Shown here in pieces: positions 1-7,523 of a stretch of DNA of 64,000 nt; the stretch's first letter is position 1; each line of letters begins with the position of its first letter. The notes under the pieces were generated by a model. It ran no database searches. It was not told the origin of the DNA and saw only the letters and a list, made by a program, of their open reading frames with translations. The position numbers and the translations under genes were made by a program. The stretch is from Lachnospiraceae bacterium. Lineage in GTDB: Bacteria > Bacillota > Clostridia > Lachnospirales > Lachnospiraceae. The DNA is taken from positions 1 through 64,000 of the forward strand of contig JAJQBK010000051.1 of NCBI GenBank assembly GCA_021203305.1. Direction: 5' to 3'.

Positions 1-165
1 TCTCTTCCTCATCGCTTCCGATGCTCTCCTCCTGTTCGTCCACGTTACTTCCGGCATCCTCTTCCTGTCCGCCCTCATCGCTTCCGGCGTTCTCCTCCTG
101 TTCGTCCACATCACTTCCGGCATCCTCTTCCTGTCCACCCACATCACTCCCGGCGTCCTCTTCCT
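1..165 (-). repeat. 33-base in-frame tandem repeat
   Basis: At least four imperfect 33-base units lie side by side and continue to the window edge. Each encodes 11 acidic residues (EEDAGSDVGGQ, EEDAGSDVDEQ, EENAGSDEGGQ, EEDAGSNVDEQ). The unit length is a multiple of three, so copy number change would not break the frame. Confidence 0.8.
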
Positions 166-391
166 GTTCTTCCTGTTCATTCTCTTCGTACTCCCCGTTT
201 TCTCCTGTGTCCGTCTCAGCTGCCGTCTCCTGCACAGCTTCTTTCGTTGAAGGCTCCGTTTCCTCCTCTGCCTGCAGCTCAACAGCCTCCATCCCGCTGT
301 TCGCTGCCGCTGACATTGGAAGACCCGCCATGCCCAGAGCCGCCGCCAGAATAACCGCGGCCGCTTTTCTGAAAAAAACTCTTCCTCGCAT
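1..391 (-). CDS. secreted acidic repeat protein, partial (3' end outside window)
   Basis: Only the first 130 codons are in the window. A GGAGG lies 8 bases before the ATG at 391. Residues 1-30 form an export signal: a positive start (MRGRVFFRK), a hydrophobic core and a small-residue MSAAA end, so the product is probably secreted or wall-attached. From about residue 75 the protein is almost only Glu, Asp, Gln, Gly and Ser, built of 11-residue units of the type EEDAGSDVDEQ repeated at least four times, matching a 33-base tandem repeat. No catalytic domain is visible because the rest is missing. A long acidic linker before a C-terminal enzyme or binding domain is common in Lachnospiraceae surface proteins, but that is inference. 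The function is unknown. Confidence 0.75.
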   Translation of the reverse strand, partial: MRGRVFFRKAAAVILAAALGMAGLPMSAAANSGMEAVELQAEEETEPSTKEAVQETAAETDTGENGEYEENEQEEQEEDAGSDVGGQEEDAGSDVDEQEENAGSDEGGQEEDAGSNVDEQEESIGSDEEE

Positions 392-518
392 GTCCTTTTC
401 CTCCAAAGAAATATTGTCTTTGGAGTATAACACATAATTTTGCCGGATGTAGCCGATATGTCGTCCTTTTTGAAATTTTTCCTCAGAATTTTTATTTCAG
501 ACTTTAATAGACAGAATC

Positions 519-565
519 AAAAAGTCCGGGCAGAGCACCCGCAAAGGTGCCCGCACCGGACTTTT
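519..565 (-). terminator. intrinsic terminator of the amino acid symporter gene
   Basis: Reading the minus strand, AAAGTCCGG pairs with CCGGACTTT, with an inner GCACC/GGTGC stem, followed by TTTTT. It lies about 90 bases beyond the stop codon at 656. The opposite strand also has a short T run, so it may work in both directions. Confidence 0.85.
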
Positions 566-655
566 CTTCATATTTATGTTCTCAAATCTCTTCCCTGAAA
601 AGCAAAGACAAAATGCACCGACCCGGTATATTTTGCCGGCAGCCGCCCGCCGCCT

Positions 656-2158
656 TTACTCCGCGCCCTTCTTCACAGCCGCGGCATGCTCCGCCTGAAT
701 CTCCGGGAAGTTGGACAGCATGGGTTCGATATCCTCGCCCTTGATCTTGCGGGCCACGTAATTCTTCGTAATCTTCGCCACAATCGGTGACAGAACCAGC
801 ACGCCGATCAGGTTGGGCAGAGCCATCAGGCCGTTTAAGGTATCCGCGATATCCCAGGCCAGATTGTCTCCCATCACCGCGCCACCGAAGATCGCCACCA
901 CAAAAATCACCTTGTAAATCATGGTTGCTTTTTCCTTGAATAAGTACTCACAGGCCTTCGTACCGTAATGGCTCCAGCCTAGGGTAGTGGAGAAGGCAAA
1001 CAGCGCGATGGCAATGGCCACAAAGCCGGAGCCCGCCACACCAAAGTGCATGGAGAAGGCCGTGCCCACCAGATTGGAGTTGGAAAGGGCGTTTCCGCCA
1101 TACTCCGCCAGAGTCTCGCCGGTCTCCAGATCCACCAGCCCGGAGGAAAGCACCGTGAACGCTGTCAGAGTACAGACAATGATGGTATCCGCGAACACCT
1201 CAAAGATGCCCCACATGCCCTGTCTCACCGGCTCCTTCACGTTGGAGTTGGAGTGCACCATCACGGAAGAACCAAGGCCCGCCTCGTTGGAGAAGACGCC
1301 TCTCTTCATGCCCATGACCACCGCCTGCTTCAGACCGTAACCAACGATACCGCCGCCAACAGCCTTCAGGCCGAACGCGCTCTTAAAGATGGAAACAAAC
1401 ACCGCGGGCACCATGGCAATATTGGTAATCAGAATAATAATGGAACCGATCATGTACAGAATCACCATGAAGGGCACAATCTTCTCCGTCACGGCAGCGA
1501 TTCTCTTCAAACCGCCCACGATCACCAGTCCGGCGATCACCATGACCACAAGTCCCGTCACCCAGGCGGGAACCCCGAAGGCGGATTTCATATTGCCGGC
1601 AATGGAGTTGACCTGCGTCATATTGCCGATACCGAAGGAGGCCAGGAAACAGAAGATGGAAAAGAGCACAGCCAGCACCGTTCCGATACCCTTGCAGCCC
1701 TTTTTCGCGCCCAGGCCGTCCCTCAGGTAGTACATGGCTCCGCCGGACCACTCGCCCTGGCTGTTCTTGCGCCGGTAAAAAATGCCCAGCACATTCTCAG
1801 AATAGTTGGTCATCATGGAAAAAATGGCCATGAACCACATCCAGAACACCGCTCCCGGGCCGCCGGTCATGATGGCGCCGGCCACACCCACGATATTGCC
1901 GGTTCCCACCGTGGCCGCCAGCGCGGTACAAAGGCTCTGGAACTGAGAGATGGACTTATCCTTTGTGTGGCCCACCACCTCTTTGTCCTTAAAAATCGCG
2001 CCGATGGTATTCTTCATCCAGTGGCCAAAGTGGCTGAACTGGAATACGCCGGTCAGAACCGTCATCAGCACACCCACCACGATCATCAGCACCAGCATGG
2101 GCGGTCCCCATACAACGCTGTTGATCGCGCTGTTTACCTGTTCAACAATTTGCAGCAT
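656..2158 (-). CDS. sodium:alanine/glycine symporter family (AGCS) transporter
   Basis: This 500-residue integral membrane protein belongs to the AGCS family (AlsT/DagA type), which imports alanine or glycine with sodium. The family signature GTGNIVGVAGAI is near residue 90, followed by GGPGAVFWMW, and NEAGLGSS is in the middle; about ten hydrophobic segments are spread through the chain. Length is usual for the family. The frame is open 12 codons further up, but the ATG at 2158 is preceded by GAGGAG at good spacing and matches the family start (MLQIVEQ). It appears monocistronic, with a terminator behind it and a terminator-like hairpin in its leader, suggesting control by attenuation. The exact substrate cannot be read from the sequence. 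Confidence 0.93.
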   Translation of the reverse strand: MLQIVEQVNSAINSVVWGPPMLVLMIVVGVLMTVLTGVFQFSHFGHWMKNTIGAIFKDKEVVGHTKDKSISQFQSLCTALAATVGTGNIVGVAGAIMTGGPGAVFWMWFMAIFSMMTNYSENVLGIFYRRKNSQGEWSGGAMYYLRDGLGAKKGCKGIGTVLAVLFSIFCFLASFGIGNMTQVNSIAGNMKSAFGVPAWVTGLVVMVIAGLVIVGGLKRIAAVTEKIVPFMVILYMIGSIIILITNIAMVPAVFVSIFKSAFGLKAVGGGIVGYGLKQAVVMGMKRGVFSNEAGLGSSVMVHSNSNVKEPVRQGMWGIFEVFADTIIVCTLTAFTVLSSGLVDLETGETLAEYGGNALSNSNLVGTAFSMHFGVAGSGFVAIAIALFAFSTTLGWSHYGTKACEYLFKEKATMIYKVIFVVAIFGGAVMGDNLAWDIADTLNGLMALPNLIGVLVLSPIVAKITKNYVARKIKGEDIEPMLSNFPEIQAEHAAAVKKGAE

Positions 2159-2192
2159 AATTTTTCTCCTCTCGCTTTGGTGCATGACATAC

Positions 2193-2231
2193 AAAAAGGG
2201 CGGAATCTCTTCTGCAGAAACCCCACGCCCT
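2193..2231 (-). terminator. leader terminator (putative attenuator) before the AGCS symporter
   Basis: On the minus strand AGGGCG pairs with CGCCCT, an inner TTCT/AGAA stem extends it, and TTTTTGT follows directly. It sits 35 bases before the start codon, so it would stop transcription before the gene unless prevented. I could not match the upstream leader to a known riboswitch class. Confidence 0.55.
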
Positions 2232-2403
2232 CGTGATACACCTCATTTGTAACCTGCACTCATGGTATTATGTAAAAAACACCTAAATCAGTTTATAACA
2301 TTTTTATAATTATTTCAATAGTTTTTTATTGATTTTTCGAACTTTTTCAGCGCCTATTTTCAGAGTGTCCTGTGAAAACCAATGAGAGGTAAACCGATAA
2401 GAA

Positions 2404-2432
2404 TTTACAAATATTTTACGGTGTGCTAAGAT
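2404..2432 (+). promoter_or_regulatory. sigma-A promoter for the MATE gene
   Basis: TTTACA (2404-2409), 17-base spacer, TAAGAT (2427-2432). It is flanked by the arms of a 9-base inverted repeat that could be an operator. Confidence 0.6.
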
Positions 2433-2548
2433 AGACAGGTCACAGGACGCACGTACCCGGAGCGATGAAAAGAGCTCTGAAGCCGGGCTTCATTTGCCCG
2501 GAAACGATTGTATTGCGAGTGTATTACGGAAGGAAGTTGAGTAAAATA

Positions 2549-3907
2549 ATGTATCATCATGCCGCAGCCCCGCAGCAAAAGGACTTTTCCCAGGGGAAAA
2601 TATGGAGGATTATCACGGAGCAGGCGGTGCCGCTGACTATCGCTCAGCTGATCCATCTTTTATATAATGTGGTGGACCGGATTTATATCGGGCATCTGCC
2701 GGAGGTTGGCAGTCTGGCGCTGACGGGGGTAGGACTGACATTTCCCTTCAGTACATTAATTCTGGCCTTCGCCAATCTGTTCGGAACCGGCGGCACGCCC
2801 TTATTTTCCATCGCCAGGGGCGCGGGCTTAGAGGAGAGGGCGAAGCAGATTCTGGGGAATGTGTTCACGCTGAGCGTGGCGTCCTCTGTGGTGATCTTCG
2901 GGCTTTGCTTTTATTTCCGGGTGCCGGTGCTGTATCTGTTCGGGGCCAGCGACGCCACCATCGGGTACGCGGAGAGCTATCTGCGGGTATATCTGTATGG
3001 GGTGCTGTTCTCCATGATTGTGACGGGAATGAACGGCTTTATCAGCGCTCTGGGCTTTCCCAGGACGGCCATGTGGACCACAGTTATCGGGGCGGTCTTA
3101 AATCTGATTCTGGACCCGATTTTTATTTTTGGGCTGAATATGGGGGTGCAGGGTGCGGCGGCGGCCACTGTGATCAGTCAGGGGGTCTCCGCTTTGTGGA
3201 TTATGCGGTTCCTGCTGGGAAAGCAGAATGAATATCGGCTGACACTGGCGCATATGAGGGTGAAGGCGGGGCTGGTGAAGGAAATTCTGGGGCTGGGCGT
3301 CACCGGCTTTATGCAGCAGTTTACCAACTGCCTGGTGCAGATTGTGTGCAACGTCACGCTGCAGACCTGGGGCGGCGATGTCTATGTGGGCATCATGACC
3401 ATCATCAACAGTATCCGGGAAATCGCCTCCCTGCCGGTCAGCGGCTTAAGCAGCGGAGCGCAGCCGGTGCTGGGCTACAATTATGGCGCGGGAAAGCCCC
3501 ACAGGGTCAAGGAGGGCATTCGCTTTATGTCCATCGCGGGGGTGGTGTATACTGCGGCGATGTGGCTGGTGATTTTATTATTCCCGGCGGTATTTATCCG
3601 TATTTTTTCCAATGACGCGCAAACCATTGCTTTGGGCGTTCGGGCGACGCGGATTTATTTTATGGGCTTTGTTTTCATGAGCTTACAGTTTATGGGGCAG
3701 TCTACCTTTGTGGGGCTGGGAAAGGCGAAGAGGGCGGTGTTTTTTTCTATTCTGCGCAAGGTGGTGATTGTGGTGCCGCTGACGCTTCTCCTTCCTCTGT
3801 TTCTGGGGACGGATGGGGTGTTTTTAGCGGAGCCCGTGTCCAATCTGGCGGGAGGGCTGGCCTGCTTCGTGACCATGTGGGTAACAGTGTACCGGAAGCT
3901 GGAGTGA
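2549..3907 (+). CDS. MATE family efflux transporter
   Basis: This 452-residue protein with about twelve membrane segments belongs to the MATE family of sodium- or proton-driven drug and metabolite exporters. The N-terminal motif PLTIAQLIHLLYNVVDRIYIGHLP and the later GFPRTAMWTTVIGAVLNLILDPIFIFG region are typical. The frame is open to 2465, but that ATG has no spaced ribosome site; the ATG at 2549, behind GGAAGGAAG, gives the usual family length and start. The gene stands alone and is divergent from the symporter gene. Substrate is unknown. A second, more distant MATE protein is encoded at 40849-42240. Confidence 0.92.
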   Translation: MYHHAAAPQQKDFSQGKIWRIITEQAVPLTIAQLIHLLYNVVDRIYIGHLPEVGSLALTGVGLTFPFSTLILAFANLFGTGGTPLFSIARGAGLEERAKQILGNVFTLSVASSVVIFGLCFYFRVPVLYLFGASDATIGYAESYLRVYLYGVLFSMIVTGMNGFISALGFPRTAMWTTVIGAVLNLILDPIFIFGLNMGVQGAAAATVISQGVSALWIMRFLLGKQNEYRLTLAHMRVKAGLVKEILGLGVTGFMQQFTNCLVQIVCNVTLQTWGGDVYVGIMTIINSIREIASLPVSGLSSGAQPVLGYNYGAGKPHRVKEGIRFMSIAGVVYTAAMWLVILLFPAVFIRIFSNDAQTIALGVRATRIYFMGFVFMSLQFMGQSTFVGLGKAKRAVFFSILRKVVIVVPLTLLLPLFLGTDGVFLAEPVSNLAGGLACFVTMWVTVYRKLE

Positions 3908-3942
3908 CAAAAGGGCTGAAGTGAAAAGTTAAATTCTTTCTC

Positions 3943-3971
3943 TTTACATACGTGATTATTGCGTTTATAAT
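3943..3971 (+). promoter_or_regulatory. sigma-A promoter for the Uma2 cassette
   Basis: TTTACA (3943-3948), exactly 17 bases, then a perfect TATAAT (3966-3971). Its place rules out the upstream in-frame ATG at 3952 as the start of the next gene. Confidence 0.8.
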
Positions 3972-3981
3972 ACAAATAACC

Positions 3982-4010
3982 GAAGCGCACATTGGGTGCG
4001 CTTCTTTTTT
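3982..4010 (+). terminator. intrinsic terminator directly after the promoter
   Basis: GAAGCGCAC (3982-3990) pairs perfectly with GTGCGCTTC (3996-4004) and is followed by six T. It could end the MATE transcript from 3907, but it also begins only a few bases after the expected start site of the 3943-3971 promoter, so it would cut that transcript at about 30 bases. Confidence 0.85.
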
Positions 4011-4032
4011 CAAACGGAAAGGAGAAAATCCC

Positions 4033-4596
4033 ATGCCCGCAGCACAGGCAAAGCCTGAATTGATTACCCTGAAGCAATATGAGGCGCTCCCTGAGGACAG
4101 ACGTGCGGAAGTCTTTGACGGCATCATTTACGATATGGCCAGTCCGTCTCAGGATCACCAGACCATTTCCACGGAGCTGACCACCATACTCAACAATTAT
4201 ATCCGCAGTCAAAAGGGCTCCTGCCGCGTATTTCACGCCCCTTTTGACGTAAAGCTGAGCGACAACCCTCTTACCATTGTTCAGCCGGACATTATGATCA
4301 TCTGTGATAAATCCAAGCTGGACGGTAAACGCTGCAACGGCGCGCCGGACTTTATCATTGAAATCGTCTCCCCCGGCAGCGCCTCCGATGATTATATCCG
4401 CAAGCTCTACTATTACAAAAACGCCGGGGTTCGGGAATACTGGATCGTAGATCCCCGTCGAAGAAGTGTCGTTGTCAATTATTTCAGGGAAGATGCTCTC
4501 AATATTCCATATACCTTCGATTCCACAATCAAGGTTCATATTTATGAGGATCTGTACATTGATTTTTCTCAGATAGAACAGGTATTGCAATCATAA
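4033..4596 (+). CDS. Uma2 family (DUF820) endonuclease-like protein
   Basis: The 187-residue product has the Uma2/DUF820 fold of the PD-(D/E)XK nuclease superfamily. Visible signature residues are QPDIMII near residue 86, PDFIIEIVSPGS near 105-116 with the E of the EXK-type core at 110, and YYKNAGVREYWIVDP at 127-141. Family members are widespread; their targets are mostly unknown, so a nuclease role is a family-level expectation only. The start at 4033 has GGAAAGGAG just before it. The gene is first in a probable three-gene transcript with DUF5674 and a small unknown protein, behind a promoter that is followed at once by a terminator hairpin. Confidence 0.85.
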   Translation: MPAAQAKPELITLKQYEALPEDRRAEVFDGIIYDMASPSQDHQTISTELTTILNNYIRSQKGSCRVFHAPFDVKLSDNPLTIVQPDIMIICDKSKLDGKRCNGAPDFIIEIVSPGSASDDYIRKLYYYKNAGVREYWIVDPRRRSVVVNYFREDALNIPYTFDSTIKVHIYEDLYIDFSQIEQVLQS

Positions 4597-4632
4597 ACGA
4601 TTTTATATCATTCTCTAAAAGGAGTTCTATTC

Positions 4633-4977
4633 ATGCAGATTTTGGACAAACAAACCACTCTGGACGAGCTGATGCACATCGAGCCCCATCTGTTTTTTGA
4701 CGACATGATGAAATGTGTCGCCGATATCGACAGAGAGCTTCTGGCCGTCAACGCCGAGATGCATGCTGACCTGGAAGCACTCCTGCTGGAGCAGGGCTCC
4801 TCACAGAAAAGTCTGTACGGCTTCAATATCTGGGAGGACGGGGAAATCGAGTTCGATTCCCTGATCAACCCGCCCCGCAACCGGGAAGCAGGCTTCCCCA
4901 GGGCCGGGCGGTATGTCGCCGACCCCACAGCACGGCAGAAAATCACGGAGGTCGTCAAAAAATGGGTGAATATCTGA
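4633..4977 (+). CDS. DUF5674 family protein
   Basis: A 114-residue soluble protein. The middle segment, with VADIDRELLAVNAEMHADLE and then ALLLEQGSSQKSLYGFNI followed by EIEFDSLINPPRNRE, matches my recollection of the DUF5674 pattern, in which a conserved ELHADEE-type motif is followed by an ENGS-type motif and an IEFDSMIN-type motif. No catalytic function is known for the family. A clear AAAAGGAG precedes the ATG. It follows the Uma2 gene by 36 bases and overlaps the next gene by 16 bases, so translation of the two is probably coupled. A toxin-antitoxin or nuclease-partner role would be speculation. Confidence 0.75.
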   Translation: MQILDKQTTLDELMHIEPHLFFDDMMKCVADIDRELLAVNAEMHADLEALLLEQGSSQKSLYGFNIWEDGEIEFDSLINPPRNREAGFPRAGRYVADPTARQKITEVVKKWVNI

Positions 4978-5255
4978 AATGGTGGGACATGCCCATCGGT
5001 AAACAGATCGGCAACGCCGGAAGCGAGGTAGCCAGGGCCATCCGCCAGAAAAATAAAAATGATATGCTGAGCGCGTCAGCCTTCTGCATCCACGCCATCG
5101 AAATGCTGGCCTACACCAAGCTGGACCCCAAAAATGTCAACCGCAGAAATGAGCTGACCTATGCGCAGGAGGAGATTCTGGACTACATCCTGGGGGATAA
5201 CCTGTATCAGAACGACGACCAGTCCATCATGAAGTGGTATGACGCGTTTCTTTGA
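4962..5255 (+). CDS. small hypothetical protein, coupled to DUF5674
   Basis: A 97-residue, mostly helical, soluble protein beginning MGEYLKWWDMPIGKQIGN. It is rich in Trp, Tyr and charged residues, has no signal peptide or membrane segment, and shows no motif I can assign. It resembles conserved hypothetical proteins of Lachnospiraceae, as far as I recall. The start overlaps the last 16 bases of the DUF5674 gene, which indicates one operon. No function is proposed. Confidence 0.7.
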   Translation: MGEYLKWWDMPIGKQIGNAGSEVARAIRQKNKNDMLSASAFCIHAIEMLAYTKLDPKNVNRRNELTYAQEEILDYILGDNLYQNDDQSIMKWYDAFL

Positions 5256-5432
5256 TATTTTGTTGCGCCGGATGCGGCGCCAGACGTCCGGGGGACGTCT
5301 GTTCAGCGCGGACCGAAGCGAAGCGTAGACAGCAGACGCTTTTGCGCATGTGGAGCACCCGAAGTGCGTCTCATAGCAGAAGAAATGACTGTGAATAGTA
5401 ATGCCGCTCTGTGTACTACAATAAAATTCCTC

Positions 5433-5461
5433 TTGACAACTGCGGCCTCATGCCTTATAAA
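5433..5461 (+). promoter_or_regulatory. sigma-A promoter of the acetolactate synthase homologue
   Basis: TTGACA (5433-5438), 17-base spacer, TATAAA (5456-5461). Transcription should start near 5468, leaving a leader of about 165 bases. Confidence 0.8.
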
Positions 5462-5478
5462 TAATTGTCGGAGCAAAG

Positions 5479-5510
5479 AAGCTTATGGGTTTCCATAGGC
5501 TTTTTCTTTT
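5479..5510 (+). terminator. intrinsic terminator in the acetolactate synthase leader
   Basis: AAGCTTATGG (5479-5488) pairs with CCATAGGCTT (5493-5502) with one G-U pair and a 4-base loop, followed by TTTCTTTT. It starts about 11 bases after the expected transcription start, so it should act as an attenuator. Confidence 0.75.
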
Positions 5511-5631
5511 GTAAAAAATTTGTTTGCGAACAGCAGCAAGTATCTTTGCTTTTATCATACATTCCTGGGCAAAATTTCTGTCCATTACTTTTGGAGGCAA
5601 CTATTATAACTTTTTGGAGGCAATTATCACA

Positions 5632-7398
5632 ATGGGAACAGAAATCACAGTGTCAGAGACAAGCTCAGCCGTAACCGGCAAAATAACAGCTCCGGCCACC
5701 GCTGAAATTGACTCAGCCGCCGAACCTGTCACCGTGAAAAATACCGCAGGTCCCGGCGTCACCGCCGCTGAAGTGCTGGTGAGATGTCTGGAGAGCGAGG
5801 GCGTCAAATACGTCTTCGGCATCCCCGGCGAGGAAAATCTGGATATGATGCGGGCCCTGGAGCACTCCTCCCTGCGGGTCATCGTGGTGAGGCACGAGCA
5901 GGGCGCAGCCTTCATGGCGGATATGTACGGCAGACTGACCGGAAAAGCCGGCGTGTGCTTTTCCACACTGGGTCCCGGCGCCACCAATCTGATCACCGGT
6001 ACGGCGGACGCCAACAGCGACGGCGCGCCCTTAGTCGCCATCACCGGTCAGGTAGGAACCGACCGGATGCATCTGACCTCCCACCAGTACTTAAATCTGG
6101 TGGAGCTGTTCGCGCCCATCACCAAACGCAGCAAGCAGATTGTCAACCCTGACTCCGTCAGTGAGATCATGCGGATCGCCTTTAAATACGCGGAGAGCGA
6201 GAAGCCCGGCGCCTGCCATGTGGATCTGCCGGACAATGTGGCGGCCATGACAGTCACCCCCGGCCCCGCCGAACGCCCCTTAAAGAAGCCGGCCCACGAT
6301 GTGGAGAACGCTTCCTTTGCCAGCATTGACCGGGCCGCCGCCCTGATTTATAAGGTAAAGCATCCCATTATTCTGGTGGGCCACAGCGCCGTCCGGAATC
6401 ACGCCGGGGAGGCGCTGACCGCCTTTGCCGACGCCCTGCACATTCCCGTGGTCAACACCATGATGTCCAAGGGCATTATTTCCTATACAAATCAATATTC
6501 CATGTGGACCATCGGCATCACCCAGCGGGATTATCAGAACCGCTTCATGGATATGGCCGACCTGGTCATCGCGGTGGGATACGACATCGTGGAGTTCGCG
6601 CCCCGCAAGTGGAATCAGGACGAGAGCCACCCCATCCTGCACATCGATACCCGCCCGGCCCACATCAACAAATTCTTCCAGCCCGACGCCCAGGTCATCG
6701 GGGACATCTCCTACTCCCTGCAGCAGCTCCTCTACCGCTGTGAGCCCAAGGAGGAGCCCGCGGAGTTTCTGGCGTTGAAGGACAAAATGCGGGAGGAATA
6801 CGAGAGCTACGCAAACGACAGCTCCTTCCCGATGAAGCCCCAGAGGATTCTGTATGACGTGCGGAAATTTATGGGAGAAAATGACATTGTCATCTCCGAC
6901 GTGGGCGCCCACAAAATGTGGATTGCCAGGGAATACAACTGCTACCGGCCCAACACCTGCATCATTTCCAACGGCTTCGCCACCATGGGCATCGCCGTTC
7001 CCGGTGCGGTGGCGGCCAAGCTGGTGTTTCCCGACAGAAAGGTTCTGGCCATCTCCGGCGACGGCGGCTTCATGATGAACAGCCAGGAGTACGAGACAGC
7101 CTTAAGGGAGCACATTCCCATCGTCACCCTGATTTTCACCGACGCAAGCTACGGCCTGATCAAGTGGAAGCAGATGGACCGCTACCAGAGCAGCTGCTAT
7201 GTGGATTTCACCAATCCCGATTTTGTGAAATACGCGGAGAGTATGCACGCGAAGGGCTACCGCATTGAGAAGGTGGAGGATCTGCTGCCCACCCTGGAGG
7301 ACGCGTTCCGCCAGGGGGTGCCCTGCATCATCGAATGCCCGGTGGATTACGGGGAGAATGAGAAGCTGTCGGAATACCTGAAAGCGAAATTCGGATAA
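5632..7398 (+). CDS. acetolactate synthase large-subunit homologue (TPP-dependent)
   Basis: The 588-residue product is a thiamine-diphosphate enzyme of the acetohydroxyacid synthase family, which joins two pyruvates to acetolactate. It has the N-terminal TPP pyrimidine domain with GIPGEENLDMM (63-73) and the catalytic Glu89 in RHEQGAAFMADMYGR, a central domain, and the C-terminal diphosphate domain with GDGGF at 476-480. The usual NN end of the TPP motif reads FTDASYGLIKW here. About 42 low-complexity residues precede the conserved start; there is no later Met that would give a full enzyme, so the extension is probably real. No small regulatory subunit or other ilv gene is near, which favours a catabolic or unassigned role. 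Leader attenuation is likely. Confidence 0.88.
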   Translation: MGTEITVSETSSAVTGKITAPATAEIDSAAEPVTVKNTAGPGVTAAEVLVRCLESEGVKYVFGIPGEENLDMMRALEHSSLRVIVVRHEQGAAFMADMYGRLTGKAGVCFSTLGPGATNLITGTADANSDGAPLVAITGQVGTDRMHLTSHQYLNLVELFAPITKRSKQIVNPDSVSEIMRIAFKYAESEKPGACHVDLPDNVAAMTVTPGPAERPLKKPAHDVENASFASIDRAAALIYKVKHPIILVGHSAVRNHAGEALTAFADALHIPVVNTMMSKGIISYTNQYSMWTIGITQRDYQNRFMDMADLVIAVGYDIVEFAPRKWNQDESHPILHIDTRPAHINKFFQPDAQVIGDISYSLQQLLYRCEPKEEPAEFLALKDKMREEYESYANDSSFPMKPQRILYDVRKFMGENDIVISDVGAHKMWIAREYNCYRPNTCIISNGFATMGIAVPGAVAAKLVFPDRKVLAISGDGGFMMNSQEYETALREHIPIVTLIFTDASYGLIKWKQMDRYQSSCYVDFTNPDFVKYAESMHAKGYRIEKVEDLLPTLEDAFRQGVPCIIECPVDYGENEKLSEYLKAKFG

Positions 7399-7411
7399 TA
7401 CCAATCAAAGA

Positions 7412-7453
7412 GCCCCGCCAACAGCCCTATGTAAAGCTGCTGACGGGGTTTTT
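7412..7453 (+). terminator. intrinsic terminator after the acetolactate synthase homologue
   Basis: CCCCG, CA and CAGC pair with CGGGG, TG and GCTG around two single mismatches, followed by TTTTT. It begins 14 bases after the stop codon. Confidence 0.88.
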
Positions 7454-7523
7454 AATGAAGGCACCTGACAGAACCAATAATCAGACTCTTATTTGCCGGA
7501 TTTAGCGCGAAATCATGAAGCGA

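Larger units (their letters stand above)
2159..2548. other. divergent intergenic region between symporter and MATE gene
   Basis: These 390 bases hold the symporter leader with its hairpin, an A/T-rich middle (about 2270-2340) where the symporter promoter must lie but no clear -35/-10 pair stands out, and the MATE promoter at 2404-2432. A 9-base inverted repeat (GTCCTGTGA at 2367-2375, TCACAGGAC at 2440-2448) brackets that promoter. Confidence 0.6.
5256..5631 (+). other. intergenic region with hairpins, promoter and leader of the acetolactate synthase gene
   Basis: These 376 bases contain a GCGCC/GGCGC stem at 5265-5280 and a perfect 9-base-pair hairpin at 5281-5301 (CAGACGTCC, loop GGG), neither with a T run, then a stretch of short inverted repeats to about 5380. 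After that come the motif CTGTGAATAGTAA (5389-5401), a promoter (5433-5461), a terminator hairpin (5479-5510) and two near-identical ribosome-site copies. I see no gene in it. Confidence 0.7.

Noticed and set aside
1046-2236. 396-residue plus-strand open frame
   Set aside because: Lies opposite the AGCS symporter; His- and Gly-rich nonsense composition.
2159-2260. glycine riboswitch before the AGCS gene
   Set aside because: The leader is too short and lacks the conserved glycine aptamer core; only a terminator hairpin is supported.
5281-5301. perfect 9-pair hairpin as terminator of the DUF5674 cassette
   Set aside because: No T run follows, so I list it only as a hairpin in the intergenic region.
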